Shown: piece by piece, positions 56,020-64,000 of the stretch
Layout of the letters: each line of letters starts with the position of its first letter
Numbering within the stretch: the stretch's first letter is position 1
Source: Muriicola soli
GTDB lineage: Bacteria > Bacteroidota > Bacteroidia > Flavobacteriales > Flavobacteriaceae
DNA: 64,000 nucleotides
Assembly (NCBI RefSeq): GCF_004139715.1
Contig: NZ_CP035544.1
Coordinates: forward strand, 1,612,001 to 1,676,000
Direction: 5' to 3'
Translations under genes and position numbers: made by a program
The notes under the pieces: model-generated
Databases searched by the model: none
What the model saw: only the letters and a program-made list of their open reading frames with translations
What the model was told of the DNA's origin: nothing

Positions 56020-56640
56020 ATGAGATATTTTAGTAAGCTATTTATTGCTTTCACCCTTTTGAGTGGAGCCCATATGTTTTCTCAATCCGACGAGAGTACT
56101 CAGGAACCTTCACTGGATGCGGGGACCATCAATTCACAATTCGAATATATTTACCAGAAATCCGGAAATTACAGGGCTGACGGGAAGCGTTATGAAGTTG
56201 TTCGAACACTCAATCTGGATAAACTGAGGGAAAATGTGAAGGATACCCTTAACGCCGCCAATCAAAAAGCGAGTCAGCTACAGCAAGTCATTACTTCTCA
56301 GGAGAATACCATCGCTTCTTTAAATTCAAAATTAGAAGAAACCACAAAAAACCTTACCGCGGTTACCGAAGAAAAAGACAGTATGTCCTTACTTGGAGCA
56401 CAGGTTTCGAAAGCCACTTATAATGTCACGCTCTGGACATTGATTCTGGGACTGTTTCTACTCTTGTTACTGTTTATCTTTAAGTTTAGACAGAGCAATG
56501 TGCTTACTCAGGAAGCAAAAAGTTCGCTTGCAGATTTAGAGACCGAATATGAGGATCATCGAAGAAGAGCATTGGAAAGGGAGCAACGAATAAGCAGACA
56601 ACTTCAGGATGAGATCAACAAATACAGAAAATCTAAATAA
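56020..56640 (+). CDS. Exported membrane-anchored coiled-coil protein, unknown
   Basis: A 206-residue protein with signal peptide (to about FSQ, residue 23). A heptad-rich coiled coil follows (about 70-125, ASQLQQVITSQENTIASLN). A membrane helix lies at about 140-160 (LWTLILGLFLLLLLFIF), then a second charged coiled coil to the end. It may link the periplasm to cytoplasmic partners. It precedes an acetyltransferase and trmD. Homologues in this position are sometimes labelled as tRNA methyltransferases, but nothing in the sequence supports that. Confidence 0.78.
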   Translation: MRYFSKLFIAFTLLSGAHMFSQSDESTQEPSLDAGTINSQFEYIYQKSGNYRADGKRYEVVRTLNLDKLRENVKDTLNAANQKASQLQQVITSQENTIASLNSKLEETTKNLTAVTEEKDSMSLLGAQVSKATYNVTLWTLILGLFLLLLLFIFKFRQSNVLTQEAKSSLADLETEYEDHRRRALEREQRISRQLQDEINKYRKSK

Positions 56641-56642
56641 AT

Positions 56643-56667
56643 AAAAGCTCCGCAGGGAGCTTTTTTT
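56643..56667 (+). terminator. Intrinsic terminator after the coiled-coil protein gene
   Basis: Stem AAAAGCTCC (56643-56651) with GGAGCTTTT (56656-56664), a 4-base loop and further T. Confidence 0.85.
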
Positions 56668-56673
56668 AGCTTT

Positions 56674-57120
56674 ATGTCTCCTTCCATCAAAAAAGCAACT
56701 CAGGACCACATTCCCGACATCGCTCCCCTGCTAGATGCATACCGGGTATTTTACAATCAACCCTCTGATCTCCCCGCCGCGGAAGAATTTCTAAAAGCTC
56801 GTTTTACAAAACAGGATTCTGATCTATTTCTTGCATACTGTGAGGAAAAGCCCGCGGGATTTGTTCAACTCTACAGCTCTTTCTCCACAGTTTCTCTGCG
56901 TCCGGTATATATATTAAATGACCTCTTTGTAGCACCCGAATTTCGAAAGAAAGGAATTGGAATTGCACTTTTAAAAGAAGCGCAGGAGTTTTGCAGAAAG
57001 CGGGAATTCAAGGGTCTGGCCTTAGAAACAGCAGTAGATAACCCGGCCCAGGCGCTTTATGAAAAGCTCGGATGGGAAAAGGATGTTCACTGTTTTCATT
57101 ACTTTTGGACCGCCCGGTAA
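56674..57120 (+). CDS. GNAT-family N-acetyltransferase
   Basis: A 148-residue single-domain acetyltransferase. The acetyl-CoA loop is [15 protein letters not shown] and the C-terminal strand contains [11 protein letters not shown], as in many small GNAT enzymes. The start at 56674 follows the terminator loop by 7 bases after its T run. The substrate is unknown. It lies 19 bases ahead of trmD on the same strand. Confidence 0.9.
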   Translation: MSPSIKKATQDHIPDIAPLLDAYRVFYNQPSDLPAAEEFLKARFTKQDSDLFLAYCEEKPAGFVQLYSSFSTVSLRPVYILNDLFVAPEFRKKGIGIALLKEAQEFCRKREFKGLALETAVDNPAQALYEKLGWEKDVHCFHYFWTAR

Positions 57121-57139
57121 TCATTCATATACCATAACA

Positions 57140-57814
57140 ATGCGAATTGATATCATCTCTGTTGTTCCAGACATCCTCAAAAGCCCGTTTGAAGCCTCTA
57201 TCCTAAAGAGGGCTATTGAAAAAGGAGTTGTGGAAGTTCATATTCACAATCTAAGGGACTATTCCCTGGGGAATTACAAGCAAGTAGACGATTATCAATT
57301 TGGTGGTGGGGCAGGAATGGTCTTAATGATTGAACCTATTGATAAGTGTATCAGGGACTTAAAATCTGAAAGAGATTACGATGAGATCATCTATCTTACT
57401 CCGGACGGGCAGAGACTCGATCAGAAAATGTCGAATTCCCTATCCTTATTAAAAAACATTATTATCCTTTGCGGGCATTACAAGGGCGTTGATCAAAGAG
57501 TTAGGGACACCCTGATCACTAAAGAAATATCTATAGGTGATTATGTTTTATCCGGTGGAGAACTGGGTGCAGCTGTACTAGCGGATGCCGTAATCAGGCT
57601 ACTCCCGGGAGTACTCAATGATGAAACTTCTGCCCTCACCGATACTTTTCAGGACGATTTACTGGCGCCTCCGGTGTATACACGACCCAGAGAATATAAA
57701 GGACTAGAGGTACCTGAAGTACTTTTGGGTGGTAATTTTAAGGCCATCGAAGAATGGAGAGAAGAGCAGGCTTACCTGCGAACTAAGAAATTACGACCTG
57801 ATTTGCTGGAGTAA
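57140..57814 (+). CDS. trmD: tRNA (guanosine-37-N1)-methyltransferase TrmD
   Basis: TrmD methylates G37 of tRNAs with SAM and prevents frameshifting. I use the ATG at 57140 ([11 protein letters not shown]), since the frame upstream overlaps the acetyltransferase gene and is not family-like. The 224-residue product has the knot motifs [27 protein letters not shown] and [14 protein letters not shown]. Length is normal. rplS follows 140 bases later, a common neighbour. Confidence 0.96.
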   Translation: MRIDIISVVPDILKSPFEASILKRAIEKGVVEVHIHNLRDYSLGNYKQVDDYQFGGGAGMVLMIEPIDKCIRDLKSERDYDEIIYLTPDGQRLDQKMSNSLSLLKNIIILCGHYKGVDQRVRDTLITKEISIGDYVLSGGELGAAVLADAVIRLLPGVLNDETSALTDTFQDDLLAPPVYTRPREYKGLEVPEVLLGGNFKAIEEWREEQAYLRTKKLRPDLLE

Positions 57815-57874
57815 ATCTTCTTGATCTATCGATAAAATTTCGATTAAAATCCTTGTTCGTATTGAATTATCGAC

Positions 57875-57882
57875 TATTTTTG
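57875..57882 (+). promoter_or_regulatory. -7 promoter element of rplS
   Basis: TATTTTTG matches TAnnTTTG. A TTG at 57853-57855 lies 19 bases upstream as a -33 candidate. The rplS ATG is at 57955, leaving a leader of about 65 bases, long enough for control by a ribosomal protein. Confidence 0.6.
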
Positions 57883-57954
57883 CATTCGTTAAAATCAACC
57901 TCTGACGATATCCGTGAATGTTGTTTTTATTAAAATTTTTAATCCAATATTTAA

Positions 57955-58305
57955 ATGGAATCTTTAATAAAATATGTTCAGGACGAATTTGTTCCAAAGA
58001 AAGACTTTCCTGAATTTTCCTCCGGAGACACCATTACGGTTTATTACGAGATCAAGGAAGGTGAAAAAACCAGAACCCAGTTCTTCCGTGGCGTAGTCAT
58101 TCAAAGAAGAGGATCTGGAGCTTCAGAAACCTTCACTATCAGAAAAATGTCTGGAACAGTAGGCGTAGAAAGGATATTTCCTATCAATATGCCCGCCCTG
58201 CAGAAAATTGAGATCAACAAAAAAGGTAAAGTGCGAAGAGCTAGAATTTTCTACTTTAGAGGCCTTACCGGAAAGAAAGCCAGGATCAAAGAAATCAGGT
58301 CTTAA
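57955..58305 (+). CDS. rplS: 50S ribosomal protein L19
   Basis: L19 lies at the 30S-50S interface. The 116-residue protein has the family segments FSSGDTITVYYEIKEGEK (in part), FRGVVIQRRGSGASETFTIRK and GVERIFPINMP (both standard), and KVRRARIFYFRGLTGKKARIKE near the end. Length is normal. It is monocistronic, with its own promoter and terminator. Confidence 0.97.
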   Translation: MESLIKYVQDEFVPKKDFPEFSSGDTITVYYEIKEGEKTRTQFFRGVVIQRRGSGASETFTIRKMSGTVGVERIFPINMPALQKIEINKKGKVRRARIFYFRGLTGKKARIKEIRS

Positions 58306-58323
58306 GAGCTCAAATAGAACATC

Positions 58324-58356
58324 AAAAAAACCCTATCAGTTTGACAGGGTTTTTTT
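58324..58356. terminator. Bidirectional terminator between rplS and the ornithine aminotransferase gene
   Basis: CCCTATCA (58331-58338) pairs with TGACAGGG (58342-58349) with one mismatch. Seven A upstream pair with seven T downstream, so the hairpin works for both convergent genes. Confidence 0.85.
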
Positions 58357-58380
58357 ATGTCTCATATTGATCTGAAAAAA

Positions 58381-59667
58381 TTAATCCATATGGGCCTCAA
58401 ATTCGAGGATGGTCTTCCTTATAATCTGAATACAATCGGCTAATTGCTCTTCAGTCATCACTAGTGGAGGAGCAAAACGAATGATATTTCCATGCGTTGG
58501 TTTTGCCAACAAACCGTTGTTTTTCAAAGCGACACATATATCCCAGGCCGTAGAACTATCTTCAGAATCATTGATCACAATGGCATTCAATAGTCCTTTT
58601 CCTCTTACAAGTCGAACCAAGGGTGAATCTTGAACTAACTGCTCCATTTCTTTCCTAAAGATATTTCCTAGTCGATCTGCATTTTCAGCGAGATCTTCAT
58701 CCCGAACCACTTGCAGGGCAGCCATAGCTACAGCACAGGCCAGAGGGTTCCCCCCAAAAGTAGAACCGTGATTCCCGGGGCGAATAACTTCCATGATTGC
58801 ACTATCTGCGAGAACTGCTGAAACTGGGAATACCCCACCAGAAATAGCCTTTCCAAGAATAAGAATGTCAGGTTTTACTTCCGGACTTCCGCTACAATTT
58901 TTGTCAGCACAAGAGCAATTTCCACAACTCGCCAATAATCTGCCTGTACGGGCTATCCCGGTTTGTACTTCATCGGCTATGAGTAATACGTTTTTCGATT
59001 TACAGAGTTCGTAAGCCGATTTCATATAAGTGTCGTCCGGCACGTACACTCCTGCTTCCCCCTGAATGGGCTCTACTAGGAAGGCTGCCACATTCTGATC
59101 TTCAAGAGCTTCCCTTAGGGCTTCAATGTCGTTGTATCGTATTGAAGTGATCCCCGGTGTAAACGGACCGAAATTCTCCGTTGCCACCGGATCATTAGAA
59201 GCAGATATTATAGATATGGTTCGCCCGTGAAAATTGTTCTGACAAACAATGATACGTGCCTTATTATCCGGAATACCCTTTTTCTCATAACCCCATTTTC
59301 TGGCTAGTTTAATAGCGGTTTCAACGGCTTCGGCTCCCGTATTCATGGGTAACACCTTATCAAAGTTAAAATAGGAAGTGATATATTTTTCATATACTCC
59401 CAGCATATCGTTATAAAAAGCTCGTGATGTCAATGTGAGTTTTTCCGCCTGGGTTTTTAATGCCCCGATGATGTCAGGATGGCAATGGCCCTGATTTACG
59501 GCCGAGTAAGCAGATAAAAAATCGTAATACTTTTTACCCTCTACATCCCAGACAAAAACCCCTTCTCCCCTACTGAGAACTACGGGAAGTGGATGGTAGT
59601 TCTGTGCTCCGAATTTTTCTTCCAGTGCAATGGCTTCTTTAGAGCTCAATTTTTCTAAAACAGACAT
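58381..59667 (-). CDS. rocD: Ornithine aminotransferase with Cys-rich insertion
   Basis: This PLP enzyme moves the delta-amino group of ornithine to 2-oxoglutarate, linking arginine and proline metabolism. The 428-residue class III aminotransferase has [38 protein letters not shown] (standard), [28 protein letters not shown] and the PLP lysine in ILGKAISGG. Between the last two motifs lies an insertion with four Cys in about 13 residues ([15 protein letters not shown], about 248-258), which may bind a metal. The role of the insertion is unknown. Confidence 0.92.
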   Translation of the reverse strand: MSVLEKLSSKEAIALEEKFGAQNYHPLPVVLSRGEGVFVWDVEGKKYYDFLSAYSAVNQGHCHPDIIGALKTQAEKLTLTSRAFYNDMLGVYEKYITSYFNFDKVLPMNTGAEAVETAIKLARKWGYEKKGIPDNKARIIVCQNNFHGRTISIISASNDPVATENFGPFTPGITSIRYNDIEALREALEDQNVAAFLVEPIQGEAGVYVPDDTYMKSAYELCKSKNVLLIADEVQTGIARTGRLLASCGNCSCADKNCSGSPEVKPDILILGKAISGGVFPVSAVLADSAIMEVIRPGNHGSTFGGNPLACAVAMAALQVVRDEDLAENADRLGNIFRKEMEQLVQDSPLVRLVRGKGLLNAIVINDSEDSSTAWDICVALKNNGLLAKPTHGNIIRFAPPLVMTEEQLADCIQIIRKTILEFEAHMD

Positions 59668-59864
59668 AGTAATATTATTTATTTGAAACTATAACCATTC
59701 CTTCTTTGGGAGAGAAATCATCCTGAGTAAGGCCATAAAATTACAAAATAAATGAGGGTTCAGAAAACATTACACCTGTGGAGTTGACAACATGAATTTT
59801 TGGCAAGGTTTCATCTCAAAAAATATTTCATTGTTCAATAATCCCGCTATCCCCAAAAAGATTT

Positions 59865-59872
59865 TACCTTTG
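59865..59872 (+). promoter_or_regulatory. -7 promoter element of rlmD
   Basis: TACCTTTG matches TAnnTTTG exactly and ends 3 bases before the ATG at 59876. It supports that start and suggests a leaderless transcript. Confidence 0.5.
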
Positions 59873-59875
59873 TTT

Positions 59876-61291
59876 ATGCGCAAAAAAAATAGCAGACAAG
59901 TCTTTGAAAATATTGAAGTGATCGATGCAGGAGCCAAAGGCAAAGCGATAGCAAAAGCCCCTGATGGCAGGGTTATTTTTTTACAAAATGCCATTCCGGG
60001 GGATGTAGTCACAGTGCAAACTACTAAGAAAAGAAAGGCCTATTTTGAAGGGGTGGCCACGAATTTTCACGTTTTGTCCGATCGCAGAACAGCTCCTAAA
60101 TGCAAACATTTTGAAAGCTGTGGAGGATGCAAATGGCAACATATGGAGTACGACAGTCAATTGTTCTACAAGCAGCGTGAAGTTGAGAACAATTTGAAAC
60201 GCATTGGTCATCTTAGCATACCGGAGGTTCTCCCTATTTTAGGCTCTGCATCTCAATATTACTACCGGAACAAAATGGAATTTTCATTTTCCGACTCCCG
60301 ATGGTTGTATCCTGAAGAACTCAAACAAGATCAACGTATTGAAGACAAAAATGCCCTGGGACTCCATATGCCAGGAATGTGGGACAAGGTGTTAGACCTT
60401 GATGAATGTCATCTTCAGCCGCATCCCTCTGATGCTATCCGGCTAGAAATTAAGCAATTTGCAACTCGGAACAACTTCGCCTTTTTTAACCCTAGAAGTC
60501 AGACAGGCCTTTTAAGAACCCTGATGATAAGGACAAGTTCTACAGGAGAAATAATGGTATTAGTACAATTTGCAGAAGACGATTCCTCTGCTCGTAAGCT
60601 ACTATTAAACCATATTATTGATAAATTTCCTGAGGTCACCTCACTGCTTTATGTGATCAACAGGAAAAAAAATGATACTCTCTTTGATCAGGAAGTTCTG
60701 TGTTATCACGGAAAAGATCATATATGGGAATCCATGGAAGGACTCAAGTTCAGGATAAACGCTAAATCATTCTATCAGACAAATTCAGAGCAGGCATATG
60801 TCCTTTACAAAGTGGTTAGGGAATTTGCAGGACTCAAAGGGAAGGAATTGGTATATGATCTCTATACCGGCACTGGAACGATTGCGTTGTTTTTAGCCCG
60901 AAATGCCGGCAAAATAGTTGGTATTGAAGTGGTGCCAGAGGCGATATCGGCTGCAATAACCAATGCCCGTGACAATGGAATCTCTAATGCTGAATTTATA
61001 GTAGGAGACATGAAAACAGCCTTAAACGACTCCATTGTGGAACAGCACGGAATTCCTGATGTGTTGATCACGGATCCGCCAAGAGAAGGGATGCACAAAG
61101 ACGTGGTGTCCCAAATCCTGAAAATATCACCGAAGAGGATCGTATATGTGAGTTGCAATAGCGCAACCCAGGCCAGGGATCTGGAAATGATAAAAGAGAA
61201 ATACGACATCCTCAAAGTACAACCCGTAGATATGTTTCCACAGACGCATCACGTGGAAAATGTTGTACTTTTGGAGAAACGCATGGATTAG
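59876..61291 (+). CDS. rlmD: 23S rRNA (uracil-1939-C5)-methyltransferase RlmD
   Basis: The product (471 residues) belongs to the RlmD/TrmA family that methylates uracil at C5 in RNA. The start at 59876 gives MRKKNSRQVFENIEVIDAG, as in relatives. The longer frame from 59792 would contain the promoter. Parts are an N-terminal TRAM domain and a 4Fe-4S site (CKHFESCGGC). The SAM fold has DLYTGTGTIALFLA and TDPPREGMH. The catalytic Cys is in YVSCNSATQARDL. The exact RNA target is inferred from the family. Confidence 0.93.
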   Translation: MRKKNSRQVFENIEVIDAGAKGKAIAKAPDGRVIFLQNAIPGDVVTVQTTKKRKAYFEGVATNFHVLSDRRTAPKCKHFESCGGCKWQHMEYDSQLFYKQREVENNLKRIGHLSIPEVLPILGSASQYYYRNKMEFSFSDSRWLYPEELKQDQRIEDKNALGLHMPGMWDKVLDLDECHLQPHPSDAIRLEIKQFATRNNFAFFNPRSQTGLLRTLMIRTSSTGEIMVLVQFAEDDSSARKLLLNHIIDKFPEVTSLLYVINRKKNDTLFDQEVLCYHGKDHIWESMEGLKFRINAKSFYQTNSEQAYVLYKVVREFAGLKGKELVYDLYTGTGTIALFLARNAGKIVGIEVVPEAISAAITNARDNGISNAEFIVGDMKTALNDSIVEQHGIPDVLITDPPREGMHKDVVSQILKISPKRIVYVSCNSATQARDLEMIKEKYDILKVQPVDMFPQTHHVENVVLLEKRMD

Positions 61292-61292
61292 A

Positions 61293-61838
61293 ATGAGCTT
61301 CACACCCCGGTCTTTAAGACGCTTTTCCTTAAAAACAAACCCGATATTTATTGGGTTCATTCTTTTTATATTGATTATTTCTGTTTCCTGTGAAAAAGAT
61401 GATATCTGCGTAGATGGCGACACGCCTCTATTAGTTCTCCGTTTCTATGATGCCGCAGATACAAGTCTTTTAAAATCGGTAACCGATCTCAGAATCACGG
61501 GAATTGGAAATGGAGACCCGGTAAATACATTTACGGATCGATCAACTACGGATTCTGTGGCAATTCCCTTGCGTGTGAATTTTGAAAACACACAATTTCA
61601 GTTGATAATAAACTCTGATGACAGTACAGATGGAACTGAAACCGGTAACATTGATACACTGCAATTCAATTATATCAATCAGGAGGTTTTTATTTCCAGG
61701 GCCTGTGGCTTTATTGCCAATTTTGACGGGCTAGAGGAAAACCTGACCGCTGATGATGATAATTGGATCGATAGTATTGAAATAGTAGACACCTTAATAA
61801 GCTCACAACTTAATGCACATGTTAAAATATTTCATTAG
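61293..61838 (+). CDS. DUF6452-type exported lipoprotein
   Basis: The ATG at 61293 is 1 base after the rlmD stop. The 181-residue product has a lipoprotein signal with Cys near residue 34 (LIISVSC), after a basic leader (TPRSLRRFSLK). The mature part is beta-rich and acidic (DTPLLVLRFYDAADTSLLK). It matches my memory of the DUF6452 family in this gene position. Function is unknown. The next gene overlaps its end by 26 bases, so the two are translated together. Confidence 0.78.
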   Translation: MSFTPRSLRRFSLKTNPIFIGFILFILIISVSCEKDDICVDGDTPLLVLRFYDAADTSLLKSVTDLRITGIGNGDPVNTFTDRSTTDSVAIPLRVNFENTQFQLIINSDDSTDGTETGNIDTLQFNYINQEVFISRACGFIANFDGLEENLTADDDNWIDSIEIVDTLISSQLNAHVKIFH

Positions 61839-62601
61839 CGGGGTGTTCTTTTTTGGTTGGCTTCTGGTTCAATCACAATCAAAACCGATAGATCTTCAGC
61901 AAAAGGATACCGTTTCCCGTCAGCAACCCTATGGATTAAGGGCTGGAGTCGACTTAAGTCGACTTGCATTAAGTTTTCTAAATGAAGATTACACCGGATT
62001 GGAACTTGTAGCCGATTATCGCTTAACACAGCGTTTATACCTGGCAGGAGAATTGGGAAATGAAAAAAGAACTAGTCAGGAAGAACTAACTAACGTTGAT
62101 ATAGCAAGTTCCACGGCCCTCTATAATTTTACTACCTCGGGGAGTTATATAAAATTAGGCGTGGATCTCAATACTTATGAAAACTGGTATGGTATGAACA
62201 ACCTGATTTTTGTGGGTGGACGCTATGCTTTCAGTACTTTTAGTCAGACGCTCAACTCCTCATTTATTTACGACAGCAACAGATATTGGGAGCCAAATGC
62301 TCTTGCGGAAGGAATTCAGAACAACGGCGAGTACGGCGGACTTAATGCCAGTTGGCTGGAATTACTCATGGGAGTAAAGGCGGAGCTCTTCGCTAATTTC
62401 TACTTGGGCGCCAGTGTAAGGTTAGGTTTTCTGATCAGCAATAAGGAAGCAGAAAATTTTCCAAACTTATGGATCCCTGGTTTCAACAAGGTGACCGATG
62501 GAAGTAATTTTGGAGTAGGCTATAATTATAGCATCACTTACTTTCTTCCTTTGTATCGCAAGAGTAAAAAACCGAAGAAAAATCCGGTAATCCAGAATTA
62601 A
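61813..62601 (+). CDS. DUF6048-type outer-membrane beta-barrel-like protein
   Basis: The 262-residue product has a signal peptide (to about LVQSQS). It then has alternating beta strands with aromatic ends (YGLRAGVDLSRLALSF, LYLAGELGNEKR, YIKLGVDLNTYENWYG), suggesting a small barrel. It ends in a Lys/Pro-rich tail. I recognise it as DUF6048, which pairs with the DUF6452-type gene. The start could also be the ATG two codons later (61819). Function is unknown; cell-envelope location is inferred. Confidence 0.78.
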   Translation: MHMLKYFISGVFFFGWLLVQSQSKPIDLQQKDTVSRQQPYGLRAGVDLSRLALSFLNEDYTGLELVADYRLTQRLYLAGELGNEKRTSQEELTNVDIASSTALYNFTTSGSYIKLGVDLNTYENWYGMNNLIFVGGRYAFSTFSQTLNSSFIYDSNRYWEPNALAEGIQNNGEYGGLNASWLELLMGVKAELFANFYLGASVRLGFLISNKEAENFPNLWIPGFNKVTDGSNFGVGYNYSITYFLPLYRKSKKPKKNPVIQN

Positions 62602-62616
62602 AAACTCTTGATGGCC

Positions 62617-63795
62617 TCAATTTTTAGGGGCTTCGTGATTATCCTGGTATTTTGCCTTTTTACTTCCCTCGTATATGGCGTATTTAACCAATTTCGATTC
62701 GAGATGGCTGTTGTACACTTTAATTTTTCTCGACGGTCTAAGTCCGACATGTTTAAGGGCTTCAAGATTAGAAGTAATAAACCAGGCATCTGTTCCCGCG
62801 TATTGACGTTTTAACGTGTTTCCGATATTGGCGTAAAAATCTTCCATTTCTATAGAGAGTCGTTCCCCGTAAGGCGGATTAAAAACCATGTGCAGGTGTT
62901 TGGTTGTGTATTTCTCGCTGAGGAAGAAATTCTGCCGCTCTACTTGGATATATTCAGATAAATTGGCATTAGCAACATTGTCCTGCGCTTTCTGGACTGC
63001 TGAAGGAGCTTTGTCATAACCCTTGATCTTAAAATGAAATTCGCGTGTTTTATTAAGACTACTGCTTAAGATCTTTTCATACAGTTCCGGATCAAAATCC
63101 TGCCATTTTTCAAATGCAAACCCTTTGCGGTTAATATTAGCAGGGATATTACAGGCGATCATCGCCGCTTCAATCAAGATCGTGCCGCTTCCACACATAG
63201 GATCGAGGAAATCACATTGCCCGTCCCATCCACTGAGTAATAGTAGACCGGCAGCAAGTACTTCATTGATTGGCGCTATGTTAGTGGCTGTTTTATACCC
63301 CCTTTGGTGTAAAGATGCTCCTGAACTATCAAGAGACACGTTACACTGATCTTTCTGAATGTGGATATTGATCCGAAGGTCGGGAGACTTTAGGTCTACG
63401 CTGGGTCGTTGCCCCGATTCATCGCGAAATTTGTCTACAATAGCGTCCTTTGTCTTTTGGGCGATATATAGGGCATGTGTGAACTTTTCTGAATGTACTG
63501 TGGCGTCTACAGCCAGGGTTTCATTAGTAGAAAGATAAGCCTTCCAGTCTAGGGCATATATCTTTTTATACAGTTCTTCCTCATCCCTTATCGTAAAGCC
63601 GGCAATGGGCTTAATGATCTTGATGGCGGTCCGAAGGCAAATATTTGCTTTGTACATAAAGCCGGTATCCCCTTCAAAAGAAACACTTCGCACCCCGGGC
63701 ACTACATTTACAGCTCCTAAATTTCTCAATTCCTTTGCCAGTACCTCCTCAAATCCGTAGAGGGTTTTGGCGACCATCTTAAAATTATTACTCAT
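62617..63795 (-). CDS. THUMP-domain RNA methyltransferase, RlmL-like
   Basis: A 392-residue class I SAM methyltransferase. The N-terminal THUMP domain lies at about 45-155. The catalytic fold has DPMCGSGTILIEAAMIA, IKGYDKAPSAVQKAQDNV and VFNPPYGERL (the NPPY base-flipping motif). It matches the stand-alone N-terminal half of RlmL, which makes m2G2445 in 23S rRNA, without the RlmK half. The exact target is inferred. It is convergent with the DUF6048-type gene. Confidence 0.92.
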   Translation of the reverse strand: MSNNFKMVAKTLYGFEEVLAKELRNLGAVNVVPGVRSVSFEGDTGFMYKANICLRTAIKIIKPIAGFTIRDEEELYKKIYALDWKAYLSTNETLAVDATVHSEKFTHALYIAQKTKDAIVDKFRDESGQRPSVDLKSPDLRINIHIQKDQCNVSLDSSGASLHQRGYKTATNIAPINEVLAAGLLLLSGWDGQCDFLDPMCGSGTILIEAAMIACNIPANINRKGFAFEKWQDFDPELYEKILSSSLNKTREFHFKIKGYDKAPSAVQKAQDNVANANLSEYIQVERQNFFLSEKYTTKHLHMVFNPPYGERLSIEMEDFYANIGNTLKRQYAGTDAWFITSNLEALKHVGLRPSRKIKVYNSHLESKLVKYAIYEGSKKAKYQDNHEAPKN

Positions 63796-63825
63796 TACCC
63801 TTCTTATCTAGCCGTAAAAATACGC

Positions 63826-63833
63826 TAAATTTG
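63826..63833 (+). promoter_or_regulatory. -7 promoter element of the ZIP-type transporter gene
   Basis: TAAATTTG matches TAnnTTTG, 42 bases before the ATG at 63876, in the divergent region with the RlmL-like gene. Confidence 0.45.
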
Positions 63834-63875
63834 AACCTTGTGAACAATTGGTCCTCAACGCTTGGATTCTGCCTT

Positions 63876-64000
63876 ATGAGTTACCTTCTTTTAATCCTAA
63901 CTGTTTTATTGAGTTTTGGTTTCGTCGCTATCACAAAACCAAAAAAAATGCTGGGGCTCCGACTTTTACTTGCTTTTTCAGGTGCTTTTCTGCTTGCCTT
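63876..64000 (+). CDS. ZIP-family metal transporter, N-terminal fragment (gene runs off the right end)
   Basis: Only 41 codons are present. They encode a membrane helix at residues 3-19, then TKPKKMLGLRLLLAFSGAFLLA. The second segment matches the first conserved block of bacterial ZIP (ZupT-like) transporters, where a loop is followed by a helix with FSGAFLL. The divergent position next to the THUMP methyltransferase gene is common in Flavobacteriaceae. The metal cannot be told from this part. Confidence 0.65.
   Translation, partial: MSYLLLILTVLLSFGFVAITKPKKMLGLRLLLAFSGAFLLA

Noticed and set aside
56020-56640. tRNA (guanine-N1)-methyltransferase activity for the gene upstream of trmD
   Set aside because: The protein is a signal-peptide, coiled-coil and single-helix protein with no SAM-binding or knot motif.
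59792-59875. N-terminal extension of rlmD from an earlier ATG
   Set aside because: The 28 extra residues do not look like the family, and an exact promoter box lies within that stretch, 3 bases before the ATG at 59876.

Overview
The window looks like chromosomal DNA of a marine-type member of the Flavobacteriaceae (Bacteroidota). The reasons are family content and gene order: a PorP/SprF-SPOR protein and a DUF4835/PorD-like protein (type IX secretion), a YtxJ-type bacillithiol-linked protein, the order bamD-rpoZ-coaBC-porD-recN, many small lipoproteins with DUF-class domains, and promoters with the Bacteroidota -7 box TAnnTTTG. No rRNA, tRNA, CRISPR array, insertion sequence or prophage was seen. 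Genes are packed tightly, with many ATGA-type overlaps, and no stretch over 300 bases lacks a gene once the 48-codon lipoprotein gene at 1776 is counted.

Left part (1-4800) is the most accessory-like. It holds the 3' end of a beta-helix surface protein, a LytTR regulator whose receiver domain has lost its phosphorylation residues, a direct repeat with LytTR-site geometry, a tiny lipoprotein gene closed by a strong terminator, and a lipoprotein-type TPR sensor kinase with its response regulator. This is my best candidate for an undescribed signalling system.

From 4900 to 17500 there are housekeeping and stress genes (glyA, fumarylacetoacetase, clpB, smpB, pcm), exported lipoproteins and a type IX secretion protein. 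Three neighbouring genes here (clpB, a TetR regulator, porP-SPOR) each carry a one-base deletion in a homopolymer within about 2.1 kb. A local sequence-quality problem is the likeliest cause.

From 17600 to 24900 runs one long co-oriented cluster: oxidoreductase, 3-hydroxyacyl-CoA dehydrogenase, DUF1015, YggS, DnaQ-GIY-YIG nuclease, ion channel, miaA and gluconokinase. From 24900 to 37300 most genes lie on the minus strand: an RprX/RprY-like two-component pair, coaE, a YbbR protein, a glycosyltransferase, fabI, recN, porD, coaBC, rpoZ, bamD and dapA.

From 37300 to 46900 come a 5'-nucleotidase split over two genes, two unknown proteins, ligA, prmC, and the ribD-HAD-EamA-YigZ cluster. From 47000 to 52800 come dnaA, a small phosphatase, a RsmI-like methyltransferase and cell-wall genes (an SLT-like lysozyme, mltG, dapF). 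The right part has a DegP-type protease, GAPDH with a long N-terminal extension, trmD, rplS, ornithine aminotransferase, rlmD, two small exported DUF proteins, a THUMP-domain RNA methyltransferase and the 5' end of a ZIP metal transporter.
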